Positions 42,453 through 49,847 of a DNA stretch of 49,847 nt are shown here, piece by piece. Where the stretch lies: positions 1 to 49,847 of the forward strand of contig DATKHF010000010.1 in assembly GCA_035510355.1 (NCBI GenBank). Direction: 5' to 3'. The position numbers were made by a program, and so were the translations under genes. How positions within the stretch are numbered: the first letter of the stretch is position 1; each line of letters starts with the position of its first letter. Below the pieces are notes generated by a model. It had not been told where the DNA came from. It made no database searches and saw nothing but the letters and a program-made list of their open reading frames with translations. The DNA comes from DATKHF01 sp035510355 (GTDB taxonomy: Bacteria; Patescibacteriota; Saccharimonadia; Saccharimonadales; UBA4665).

Positions 42453-43286
42453 ATGAAAGCTGATCATTGGTTAGCTGAGGCTTCTAAAACTCTCACTGCG
42501 GCCGGTATTAGCACAGCACGATTAGATGCATTGGTACTTTTAGAGGACGAAACTAGTAAAGATAGGAGCTGGTTATTAGCGCATCCGGAGTTAGAGCTTG
42601 GCGAACATCAGATTAAAGAGCTTGCCCGATATATAAAACGACGCGTAGGCCATGAACCCCTTGCATACATTCGCAATAAGACAGAGTTTTATGGACGAGA
42701 GTTTTATATTAACCATCAAGTGCTAGAACCTCGACCAGAATCAGAAACCATGATTGATGCACTCAAAGGCCTGCCCATTGCTAGTAAATCCATACTACTA
42801 GACATTGGTACGGGCTCTGGAGCTCTTGCAATTACGGCCATACTAGAGACGCATTGCCCAAGAGTTTTTGCAACCGACATTGACCCCAGCTGCCTCAATG
42901 TCGCTAAAAAAAATGCTAAAACACTGGGTGCCGAAGTCGTATTTTTACAAGGTAGTTTGCTTGAACCTTTCCAACACAACAAAGAACTACATATTCATAA
43001 GCCATACATCGTATTAGCTAATTTACCTTATGTGCCGGATGATTTTCAGATAAACGAAGCAGCTATGACTGAGCCGCGGATTGCTATTTTTGGCGGCAAG
43101 GACGGTTTGGATTTGTATAGAAAACTTTTTAGGCAACTACACAATTGTGGTATTCCTCCAGCTTACGTTTTAACCGAAGCCATGCCCCCACAACACGAGG
43201 AGTTAGCGAAAATTGCAAAGTCTAACGGTTTTAATCAATACAAAAATGATGACTTTATCGAAATCTTCATGCCCACTAAAGCCTAA
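42453..43286 (+). CDS. prmC: PrmC, release-factor glutamine N5-methyltransferase
   Basis: This 277-aa enzyme methylates the GGQ glutamine of RF1 and RF2. It has the N-terminal helical domain, GHEPLAYIRNKTEFYGREF, LEPRPESE, SAM motif I LLDIGTGSGALAITA, and ATDIDPSCLNVAKKN. The catalytic motif is NLPY (190-193) rather than the standard NPPY. It lies right after prfA. Its 3' end overlaps the convergent htrA-like gene by four bases. Confidence 0.94.
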   Translation: MKADHWLAEASKTLTAAGISTARLDALVLLEDETSKDRSWLLAHPELELGEHQIKELARYIKRRVGHEPLAYIRNKTEFYGREFYINHQVLEPRPESETMIDALKGLPIASKSILLDIGTGSGALAITAILETHCPRVFATDIDPSCLNVAKKNAKTLGAEVVFLQGSLLEPFQHNKELHIHKPYIVLANLPYVPDDFQINEAAMTEPRIAIFGGKDGLDLYRKLFRQLHNCGIPPAYVLTEAMPPQHEELAKIAKSNGFNQYKNDDFIEIFMPTKA

Positions 43287-44635
43287 CCATTGGTGGTTGT
43301 ATCACCCGTTGGCGCCGTGCCGAGTGTGGCCTTTAGCTTTACAGTTTGACCATTACGATTAACGGTAAGTGTCACTGAATCACCGACTTGTTGTTTATCG
43401 ATAATTGAAGTAAGGCTCGTATTTTGATTAATCTGCTGGCCGTTGATAGCCGTAATTATGTCGCCGCTTTTTATCCCGGCTTGATCGGCCGGCCCTCCAG
43501 CAACAACTGCTGCTTGACCGACTACATCTGATGGCGGGACCCATGCGCCCTGACTAACTTTCAAGTTATACTGCTGAGCCACATCGCTCGTAATTGGAAT
43601 GTAGATCACGCCGAGGTAGGGTTGTTGCAATTTACCTGTTTGCTCAACGCTTTTAATTAAGCCAGTTACATCATTAATCGGAATAGCAAAACCAATGTTT
43701 TGAGAATTACTAGCAATTGCTGTGTTAATGCCTATTACTTGACCACTGAGGTTAACCAGTGGGCCGCCTGAGTTGCCCTCATTAATTGCCGCATCTGTCT
43801 GGAACAAATCATCGAGATTTTCTGATGTTGAACCAGTGCTATCACTTGCTTGCACTGAACGCCCATAGCCAGAAATTATGCCACTTGTGACAGTATTTTG
43901 GAATTGACCGAGGGCATTGCCGATAGCTACTACCGCATCCCCTACTTTGGTCTGTGAAGAATCACCAATAGTTGCTGGGGTAAGTTTCTTGCCGTTCAGG
44001 TTATTGATCTGTAGAAAAGCAATATCCAAACTATCGCTATCACTGGTGCGACCTACTACCTGAACGTTATTATACGTGGTGCCATCAGATAACGTCACGC
44101 TAACACTGGTGGTGCCATCAGGAATTACGTGCCGATTGGTTATAATTAAACCGTTAGCCGAGAGAATAATTCCCGTGCCCGCATCTTCACTGGAGCCTCC
44201 ACTACCTAAGCCAAGCAGGCTAGTGTTTCCACTGCCCGTGGCACTTTGTGTTGCATCAACCGATACCACACTTTGGCCGACAGTTTGGGCAATTTGCGCA
44301 ATTCGCGCACTTTGACTGCTGACAACTGTTTGCTTTGAGCTAAACGGCGTTGTCGATGAAGCATTCTGACTGTGACTATCAACACCAAGCCAACCGCCCA
44401 AAAATCCAGCTGCTCCACTAACTATTAATATGATGATAACAGTCAGGTATTGCGATCGAGCAAGGCCCGTTTTTAGATGTTTAGCGTGATGGTCTGATTG
44501 TTTGCTATCATCTAGCTGGGGCGGTAAGCTGGTCGATTCATGAAAGCCCGTAGGTTGATTTTGCGCTTGTGGGCCATTAGCATCGTTTACATCAATATGA
44601 TCTGTTAATTTTGACTCATTATCTGTTAATGCCAT
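43283..44635 (-). CDS. htrA: HtrA/DegP-like serine protease (S1C) with PDZ domain
   Basis: This 450-aa protein has a cytoplasmic N-terminal tail of about 60 polar residues, one membrane anchor (about 63-84), a trypsin-like protease domain with H169 (ITNRHVI), D204 (DSLDIAFL) and S289 (EGNSGGPLV), and one C-terminal PDZ domain (GPADQAGIKSGDIITAINGQ). HtrA proteases degrade or refold damaged envelope proteins. A strong Shine-Dalgarno GGGGGGAGGG lies six bases before the ATG. Confidence 0.94.
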   Translation of the reverse strand: MALTDNESKLTDHIDVNDANGPQAQNQPTGFHESTSLPPQLDDSKQSDHHAKHLKTGLARSQYLTVIIILIVSGAAGFLGGWLGVDSHSQNASSTTPFSSKQTVVSSQSARIAQIAQTVGQSVVSVDATQSATGSGNTSLLGLGSGGSSEDAGTGIILSANGLIITNRHVIPDGTTSVSVTLSDGTTYNNVQVVGRTSDSDSLDIAFLQINNLNGKKLTPATIGDSSQTKVGDAVVAIGNALGQFQNTVTSGIISGYGRSVQASDSTGSTSENLDDLFQTDAAINEGNSGGPLVNLSGQVIGINTAIASNSQNIGFAIPINDVTGLIKSVEQTGKLQQPYLGVIYIPITSDVAQQYNLKVSQGAWVPPSDVVGQAAVVAGGPADQAGIKSGDIITAINGQQINQNTSLTSIIDKQQVGDSVTLTVNRNGQTVKLKATLGTAPTGDTTTNG

Positions 44636-44661
44636 GCTAAACCCTCCCCCCTATACTATAC

Positions 44662-45423
44662 TTATACAACTTTACTTCTACTGCCTAGGTATAACGCAAC
44701 AAGCACAATACCTACAATGACACACGTAACTAATATAAATTCCCTGCGTAATAGATCAGACAAGCGATCGTAATGATCTAAATAATACAAGGCAGCGAGC
44801 CCAAAACCAATAACAGTCAGCAATAGGGCTGGATACGTGATGCCATAAGACGATAGTAAGAAATGTCCAAGCACCCAAGTGAGTGCTGCGCCAAAATAGC
44901 CCCAGGTATAGGCCAATAATTTAGTATATGGTTCATCAAAACTCTCAAAAAAGTGTCGCGCCGACGCATAGCAAACTATACCAGCACCAGCCACCAACCC
45001 ATAAAGTGGAGCCGCTGGCCATTCAATAAAAAGCGCCATCAATCCAAAAACCTGCCCGATCAGTGCCTGGGAAATCATTCCAATAACACTAGAGTTAGGT
45101 TTAATACCAACTAGCCATGCGCCGTATAACGCGGCCCACACAAGCTGCCATAGAGCACTGCTTGTATGAACCATGAAAATAAGAGTGCTGATACCAACAA
45201 TAATATCAACAGCATTGGCTTGGATATTGGCTCCCCAGTAACGAGGTCTTACTGCAAACATACGCCATTTACTTAACAAGATAATGGCCAAGGCCACCTG
45301 AATAAAACCATTATTAAGCCGCACCAGTATAAAAATTAATATAGGAAGCAGCACTACAAGCCCTAAGTGAAAGGCATGGGAAAAACCACCCGTCGGTTTA
45401 AGTTTAGCTACTATTTGCCGCAT
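44662..45423 (-). CDS. Multi-pass membrane hypothetical protein
   Basis: I do not recognise this 253-aa protein. It is largely hydrophobic with about seven or eight membrane segments, beginning HLGLVVLLPILIFILVRL and ending with a hydrophobic helix and SRSKVV. There are no obvious catalytic motifs; HFFESFDEPYTKLL lies in a loop. Its start overlaps the LCP protein's stop by 20 bases, so the two are probably co-translated, which hints at a cell-surface polymer role (inference). Confidence 0.75.
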   Translation of the reverse strand: MRQIVAKLKPTGGFSHAFHLGLVVLLPILIFILVRLNNGFIQVALAIILLSKWRMFAVRPRYWGANIQANAVDIIVGISTLIFMVHTSSALWQLVWAALYGAWLVGIKPNSSVIGMISQALIGQVFGLMALFIEWPAAPLYGLVAGAGIVCYASARHFFESFDEPYTKLLAYTWGYFGAALTWVLGHFLLSSYGITYPALLLTVIGFGLAALYYLDHYDRLSDLLRREFILVTCVIVGIVLVALYLGSRSKVV

Positions 45424-47011
45424 CTTCGCCTAGAATTATAACAAAATTTGCGCCATTTGGCTGGATTGTTTTATCAGGAATTGTTTCTACTGCTTTGGCA
45501 TGCAATCGATTCTGTAAATAGTGACTTGTATATTTATCTTTCCCACCGGTAAGATCGACTATAACAGTCTTCTGATACGTTAAGGTTGGGGCATTGCCTA
45601 CAGCACCCACTCGATAACCATACGACTTCAAAGTACTAGCTACAGTATTAGCTAGACCGGGAGTAGTTGTCCCATTTAAAATCATAATATCAGCATTTTC
45701 TTTTGCTATGTAACCGTCTTTAAGTGTGTTTCTTACATAGCTTTGAATTTGGCTATAGTTATACAATCCAGCTGTTGGTTCAACAATAGACACATTATCC
45801 TCAGTGCCTGTTGTCACGAAATTATTTGGTGCATCGGCTAGACCAAGAGATTTAAATTTATTGTTGCTAATATTCTTTATTAATGAGTACATAGCGTTAG
45901 CATCTTTAAGGCTAATATCAGTACGAACATTACTCCCAAAGGTACTTAGCAATTGCGATATTTTTAATGGATTACTCAGCGTTCCTAACGTAAGAACCTT
46001 TTGTTTTAAGGCCAGAATTACTGAGCGTTGACGTTGAGTGCGAGCAAAGTCAGATGTAGTCTCACGCGAACGAACGTACATTAATGCCTTAGAGCCATCC
46101 ATCGTTTGCGCGCCAGCAGCGGCAATCACCGGATTCCCATTGTTCGCCCAGGCCATAGTTGGATCGTAAAGTTCAGTCGGTACGTTTATTGTTACACTAC
46201 CAACAGTATTAACAGCTTGCTGAAAGGCTTGAAAATTAACAAGTACAGTATAGTTAATCGGTATTCCCAGTACTTGTTCAACTGTTCCATCAACAGCTTT
46301 AAAGCCAGCATCTATTGCCTTCTGGTTGCTATTACTTCCATCTTCCGTACCAAGGTATTCGTATTTGCCACTTTCGTATGCAGCATTAATTTTCTGATAG
46401 TTACTTATATAATTATTGGGCATTTTAACCCATAGATCACGCGGAATGCTTAGTAGGGCCGCCGTATTATTAACTGGGTTTATACTGGCGACTAACATTG
46501 TGTCGGTGAGGTCTGGCCCTTCATGATCACCACCTCCAATACCGAGTAAAAGCACATTGATGCGACCAGACCCTTCACCGTTCAGCTCATCAGGGTTAAC
46601 GTTAGCATCCAACGCAACGGCCGTACCGCCACCTCGAAAGACATGATGTAATTGGAGATAGCCTTTGCCGAGCAGTAAGCCGCCCACAACAATAATTGCA
46701 GCTATTGCAACCAATGCTGCTCTTAGAGCCCGTGAGCGAATTCTGTGCCACTTTCGATCATGGGCTTGTTTAGCGAGAGTTTCTGGGTCTGTTGAAAGCA
46801 ATGGTTTGCGAGCTTTTCTCGTAGGTTTCGGTGAGACATTGCCGCTAGGTGAAGGCTTAGTGACATCAGATACCTTCTCTGTAGTCAATGCTCCGATAGT
46901 CTTCGGGCGTGACGAAATGGTCGGCAGTTGTGGTGACGCTCCTCCTAAAAAACCATCAATAGTGCGTCGCGTTTGTGGTCCACGCGGCGACCGAGAATTA
47001 TCAATAGGCAT
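45404..47011 (-). CDS. LytR-CpsA-Psr (LCP) family cell-wall ligase with LytR C-terminal domain
   Basis: LCP proteins join anionic glycopolymers to peptidoglycan outside the membrane. A basic, Pro/Ser-rich cytoplasmic region precedes a membrane segment (about 98-115 from this start). The LCP domain follows (INVLLLGIGGGDHEGPDLTDTML, ALLSIPRDLWVKMP, MYVRSRETTSDFARTQRQ), and a LytR_C domain closes the protein (DIMILNGTTTPGLANTVAS). I chose the ATG at 47011 because TATACT (47021-47026) with TTGCGC upstream gives a promoter whose start falls after the two earlier ATGs (47032 and 47017). Those earlier starts remain possible. Confidence 0.92.
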   Translation of the reverse strand: MPIDNSRSPRGPQTRRTIDGFLGGASPQLPTISSRPKTIGALTTEKVSDVTKPSPSGNVSPKPTRKARKPLLSTDPETLAKQAHDRKWHRIRSRALRAALVAIAAIIVVGGLLLGKGYLQLHHVFRGGGTAVALDANVNPDELNGEGSGRINVLLLGIGGGDHEGPDLTDTMLVASINPVNNTAALLSIPRDLWVKMPNNYISNYQKINAAYESGKYEYLGTEDGSNSNQKAIDAGFKAVDGTVEQVLGIPINYTVLVNFQAFQQAVNTVGSVTINVPTELYDPTMAWANNGNPVIAAAGAQTMDGSKALMYVRSRETTSDFARTQRQRSVILALKQKVLTLGTLSNPLKISQLLSTFGSNVRTDISLKDANAMYSLIKNISNNKFKSLGLADAPNNFVTTGTEDNVSIVEPTAGLYNYSQIQSYVRNTLKDGYIAKENADIMILNGTTTPGLANTVASTLKSYGYRVGAVGNAPTLTYQKTVIVDLTGGKDKYTSHYLQNRLHAKAVETIPDKTIQPNGANFVIILGEDAANSS

Positions 47012-47020
47012 GTGCATCTT

Positions 47021-47048
47021 AGTATAATTCATTAGTGTAACTGCGCAA
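47021..47048 (-). promoter_or_regulatory. LCP gene promoter
   Basis: Minus strand: TTGCGC (47043-47048), 16-base spacer, TATACT (47021-47026). It decides for the third ATG (47011) and predicts a leaderless mRNA. A small perfect hairpin CTGCG-CAAA-CGCAG (47041-47054) overlaps the -35. Confidence 0.55.
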
Positions 47049-47091
47049 ACGCAGAAACACTCTTTATTACATGAAAAAATAGTATTAATTT

Positions 47092-47175
47092 ATGAACGAT
47101 TTTGCCCAACGGCGTAAAGATTTATTATCCACTTACAAGTATCAGAAATACGAGATTGAGCTTTCTGAAGATTAA
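47092..47175 (+). CDS. Possible 27-residue small ORF between LCP gene and lepB
   Basis: ATG at 47092 to TAA at 47175 encodes MNDFAQRRKDLLSTYKYQKY and seven more residues, an Asp/Lys/Tyr-rich peptide. No Shine-Dalgarno sequence is seen, and it ends 35 bases before lepB. It may be chance; the gap has no other content apart from promoters and a near DnaA box TTATCCACT (47127-47135 region). Confidence 0.2.
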   Translation: MNDFAQRRKDLLSTYKYQKYEIELSED

Positions 47176-47210
47176 TCTGCACAAAACTAAGGTATAATTG
47201 AGTTCACTAT

Positions 47211-47909
47211 ATGAAAATATTCAATAAATTTGCTGGCTCTGGCCCTACGATATCCGACAATAGGAACGTTAACAACACGAGCAATAATCTTCCTACACAA
47301 CATATTAATATTGATAATCGTCGCAGTTCGTCCGGACAAGGTTGGTGGAATATCGGAGGCACATTGAGTTTAATTGCCGGTGCAATTATCATTGCCGGGA
47401 TTTTAAATTTCTTCGTTTTCCAGCAGTACCAGGTAGATGGTCCCAGCATGCAGACTACATTGCAGACAGGTAATCGTCTAATTGTTTATAAAGTACCTCG
47501 CACATGGGCGCGCATAACCGGTCATGCGTATATTCCTAAACGTGGCGACATCGTTGTTTTTATTGAGAATAACTTATACGGTTTAGATGAAACGGGATCT
47601 AATCAACTTATCAAACGGGTTATTGGATTACCCGGTGACCGCGTTGTCGTCAGCAATGGTGTTCTGACCATCTTTAACAAGCAACATCCCAATGGGTTTC
47701 GACCAGACGCTACTCTTCCCTACGGTAAAGTCATTGGCACAACGAGTGGTAATATTGATATAACAGTCCCGCCTAATCAAATCTTTGTATGTGGAGATAA
47801 TCGTGGCGACTCACTTGATTCTCGAATTTTTGGCACAGTTCCTGCTAAAAACATTATTGGTCAACTTGTAGTGCGCATTACGCCATTGAATGAAATCAAG
47901 AAATTCTAA
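47211..47909 (+). CDS. lepB: Signal peptidase I
   Basis: This 232-aa type I signal peptidase removes signal peptides after Sec export. A polar Asn-rich cytoplasmic N-terminus of about 45 residues precedes one membrane segment (about 50-70). The catalytic Ser79 is in VDGPSMQTTL and Lys135 in LIKRVIGLPGDRV, and box E reads CGDNRGDSLDSRIFG. The -10 TATAAT (47193-47198) is 12 bases before the ATG, so the leader is at most a few bases. Confidence 0.95.
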   Translation: MKIFNKFAGSGPTISDNRNVNNTSNNLPTQHINIDNRRSSSGQGWWNIGGTLSLIAGAIIIAGILNFFVFQQYQVDGPSMQTTLQTGNRLIVYKVPRTWARITGHAYIPKRGDIVVFIENNLYGLDETGSNQLIKRVIGLPGDRVVVSNGVLTIFNKQHPNGFRPDATLPYGKVIGTTSGNIDITVPPNQIFVCGDNRGDSLDSRIFGTVPAKNIIGQLVVRITPLNEIKKF

Positions 47910-47950
47910 TCGTTAGCAAGAATCAAAGCCAACGAAACGAAATAAGAGAG

Positions 47951-47966
47951 CCCGTATTCGTTCGGG
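47951..47966 (-). terminator. Weak hairpin between lepB and parB
   Basis: CCCG (47951-47954) pairs with CGGG (47963-47966). On the minus strand it lies just after the parB stop and is followed by CTCTCTTATTTCG, a loose T-rich run; on the plus strand there is no T-run. It may end the parAB transcript. Confidence 0.35.
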
Positions 47967-47968
47967 TC

Positions 47969-48859
47969 CTATTGTGATATAAGCAAAAACCGCAATAAAC
48001 GCTCTAGATCTTGCTCGGATGTAAATCCTATTTCTAGTTTGCCGCCATGGGCAGTGCGCCGAATACTAACAGGCGCTTTTATTCGTTTGCCAAGACGTTT
48101 AGTCTCCGGCGTCTCATTACGAATGTGTGCCTGTAAGGCTGTTGCTTTGGTATCTGGGGCAGCGTTCTTATAAGCCGTTACAAAACGCTCTGCTTGACGT
48201 ACCGACCAGTCATTCTTTATAACCAGCTTAAGTAGTTCGTGCTGCTTTTCTGGAGAATCTTTGAGCGAAACGATCTGTCGGGCATGACCCTCAACAATTT
48301 TTTTCTCGCGTAAAGCCTGTTGAGCTTCTTCTGGTAATTGCAGCAGTCGGACAAGATTAGTGACTGTTGAAGTAGCCTTGCCGAGACGTTCAGCGATTAT
48401 CTCGTACGTTTTACTAAATTGTTGATGTAGTCGTTCAATAGAGGCAGCTTGCTCTAATGGTGAAAGGTCAACTCGTTGAACATTTTCTACCAAAGCTATC
48501 TCGAGGCGTTCTAATTCCTGATGCGAGCGCACAATCGCTGGTACTGTCTTAAGTTTAGCAATCTTCGCCGCTCGCCAACGACGCTCGCCAGCTATAATCA
48601 TATATTTATCTTCATCCACTAATGTGACAATTATGGGCTGCAATATTCCGTATTGTGTAATAGATTTGGCTAACTGCTGTAGCGCTGTTTCATCAAAATA
48701 ACGTCGCGGTTGGTTGCTGTTCGATTGGATATGATCGACTTTTAATTTTTGAACTCTATCGCTAGCGTCTACTAACAGACTAGTATCAAAATCACGAGGC
48801 ATCAAAACATCAAAACCCTTGCCTAGCCCTCTATTTTTATTAGTTTTAGTGGTTGGCAC
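47969..48859 (-). CDS. parB: ParB/Spo0J chromosome-partitioning protein
   Basis: This 296-aa protein has the N-terminal ParA-contact region (GLGKGFDVLMP), the ParB CTPase domain with GERRWRA (91-97) and IALVENVQR, the HTH region (LGKATSTVTNLVRLLQLPEEAQ) and a C-terminal dimerisation domain. ParB loads at parS, slides as a CTP clamp and recruits SMC. Its start overlaps the parA stop by 14 bases. I found no canonical parS in this window. Confidence 0.95.
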   Translation of the reverse strand: MPTTKTNKNRGLGKGFDVLMPRDFDTSLLVDASDRVQKLKVDHIQSNSNQPRRYFDETALQQLAKSITQYGILQPIIVTLVDEDKYMIIAGERRWRAAKIAKLKTVPAIVRSHQELERLEIALVENVQRVDLSPLEQAASIERLHQQFSKTYEIIAERLGKATSTVTNLVRLLQLPEEAQQALREKKIVEGHARQIVSLKDSPEKQHELLKLVIKNDWSVRQAERFVTAYKNAAPDTKATALQAHIRNETPETKRLGKRIKAPVSIRRTAHGGKLEIGFTSEQDLERLLRFLLISQ

Positions 48860-49610
48860 GACTTACTATCTCCTTCGTTAGTTGTTTGTAAGCTCGAGCT
48901 CCTTTTGACCACTTGTCGTGTTCGATGATTGTTCGTCCAAAGCTCGGCGCCTCGGCTAACCGCACATTGCGTGGTATAACCGTCTCTAGTAGTTTATCAC
49001 CTAAATGTTTTTCAAGTTCACGTTGCACCTGGTCAGCCAAGGCCGTTCGCTTATCATACATCGTTAAAACCACTCCAAGTAGCTCTAGATTAGGATTAAC
49101 TGTTTCTCTTATGCGCTGGACGATACTGAGCAGTTGCCCAAGGCCTTCTAGAGCATAGTACTCAGCCTGTACTGGTATCAACACGTCAGTAGCAGCCGCA
49201 AGAGCATTAATGCTAAGTAATCCAAGAGCTGGAGGGCAATCAATAATAATGTAATCGTACTGCGTCTGAGCCAGTAACGATCGTAGCCTCGTTTCGCGGT
49301 GCGTTAAACTAGCGAGCTCTAATTCGGCTGCCGCAAGCGAACTATTGGCAGGTAATATATATAAGTTATCAAGGTTTGTCTCATGTATCGCATTCGTTAG
49401 GATATCTGGGTGCAATAAAGCTTCGTAACTCGTAAATGCAGACTGTTCTTTATCGAGTCCCATACCACTCGTTGCATTTCCTTGAGGATCAAAGTCTATT
49501 AATAATACTGTCTTATCGTCTTTGGCTAAATAAGCGGCCACGTTAATAGCCGTGGTAGTTTTTCCTACCCCCCCTTTTTGATTAAAAATTGTAATGATAT
49601 TACGATTCAT
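48846..49610 (-). CDS. parA: ParA/Soj chromosome-partitioning ATPase
   Basis: This 254-aa protein has the deviant Walker A KGGVGKTTTAINVA (12-25), LLIDFDPQGNATSGMG, the Walker B region IIIDCPPALGLLSINAL and RNVRLAEAPSFG. It forms ATP-dependent dimers on DNA that move ParB complexes. GAGGA lies six or seven bases before the ATG, and TATAAT (49637-49642, minus) is a likely -10, so this gene has a true leader. Confidence 0.96.
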   Translation of the reverse strand: MNRNIITIFNQKGGVGKTTTAINVAAYLAKDDKTVLLIDFDPQGNATSGMGLDKEQSAFTSYEALLHPDILTNAIHETNLDNLYILPANSSLAAAELELASLTHRETRLRSLLAQTQYDYIIIDCPPALGLLSINALAAATDVLIPVQAEYYALEGLGQLLSIVQRIRETVNPNLELLGVVLTMYDKRTALADQVQRELEKHLGDKLLETVIPRNVRLAEAPSFGRTIIEHDKWSKGARAYKQLTKEIVSRANH

Positions 49611-49677
49611 ACTTAGTCCTCTAATGCTTACGCCACATTATAGCGCATGTACATTTTGTATCCCTATGTGAACTTGG

Positions 49678-49735
49678 TAGCCTTATAAGGCTAGTCAATG
49701 CTTACCATTGACATACACAAGCATTATGATGTGTA
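49678..49735. repeat. Three consecutive inverted repeats upstream of parA
   Basis: A perfect 16-bp palindrome TAGCCTTATAAGGCTA (49678-49693) is followed without a gap by GTCAATG-CTTAC-CATTGAC (49694-49712). One base later comes TACACA-N10-TGTGTA (49714-49735). The remaining sequence to the window end (49736-49847) is very AT-rich and I see no gene in it. Candidate operator, ParB/centromere-like site or replication-related site; not the usual parS sequence. Confidence 0.55.
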
Positions 49736-49847
49736 CTCTATATTAATATTATCAGCACGGCTCATAAACAACTTAGTCATTTATAATTCTTCTTTTTAAT
49801 AAAAATAACCTAATAATTACAACTGCTAGATGAAGAAATAATATCTC

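Overview
The window looks like a compact chromosome segment from a Patescibacteria/CPR bacterium, most likely Saccharibacteria (TM7). This is inferred from gene content and style, not from a database search. It is almost entirely coding, holds single-copy core genes, and shows small protein variants (short EF-Ts, short ExoVII large subunit, short HPF). It has a class I lysyl-tRNA synthetase and many genes whose -10 box lies 6-12 bases before the start codon. RF1 and RF2 are both present and UGA serves as a stop, so the code is the standard bacterial one, not the UGA-Gly code of Gracilibacteria/SR1. I saw no tRNA, rRNA, CRISPR array, insertion sequence or prophage gene.

Layout, left to right. 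1-4.9 kb is a minus-strand division and cell-wall (dcw) cluster, mraZ-rsmH-ftsL-ftsI-mraY, with murE and murF absent between ftsI and mraY. Its promoter carries four 10-bp-phased MraZ-type boxes and, upstream, a cluster of DnaA boxes. The mraZ-rsmH spacer encodes a ~237-nt RNA segment closed by a 16-bp stem. 5-15 kb is minus strand: a small secreted protein, YvcK, a NYN-domain nuclease, a DUF1345 membrane protein, an S51 peptidase, GlyRS, RecO, a degenerate response-regulator/histidine-kinase pair, an anchored hypothetical protein, a methyltransferase, ExoVII (XseB, XseA) and a UPF0104-type membrane protein. 15.3-16.8 kb is plus strand: a Trm-G10/THUMP-like RNA methyltransferase and L27.

16.9-40.8 kb is minus strand. 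It runs through an intact receiver protein and CTP synthase; a cell-separation module (FtsE, FtsX, a coiled-coil/CHAP hydrolase, an S41 protease); RF2, an M16 peptidase, SecA, HPF and SerRS. Then come a PD-(D/E)XK nuclease, a HAD phosphatase, two small accessory proteins, LysRS-I, GreA, ProRS, two membrane proteases (CPBP and RseP/S2P) and the translation block rpsB-tsf-frr without pyrH. 41-43.3 kb is plus strand: L31, RF1 and PrmC. 43.3-47 kb is minus strand: HtrA-like protease, a membrane protein and an LCP cell-wall ligase. Signal peptidase I (plus) and parAB (minus) close the window. The sequence upstream of parA carries three consecutive inverted repeats.

The genes cover peptidoglycan synthesis and remodelling (dcw, FtsEX-CHAP, LCP, YvcK), secretion and envelope quality control (SecA, LepB, HtrA, S41, RseP, CPBP), translation (four synthetases, three ribosomal proteins, EF-Ts, RRF, RF1, RF2, PrmC, HPF) and chromosome handling (ParAB, RecO, ExoVII). 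The least ordinary signals are the closed RNA element between mraZ and rsmH with its C-rich, G-depleted core, the kinase/receiver pair that has lost both phosphotransfer residues, the leaderless-promoter pattern, and the repeat cluster beside parA.
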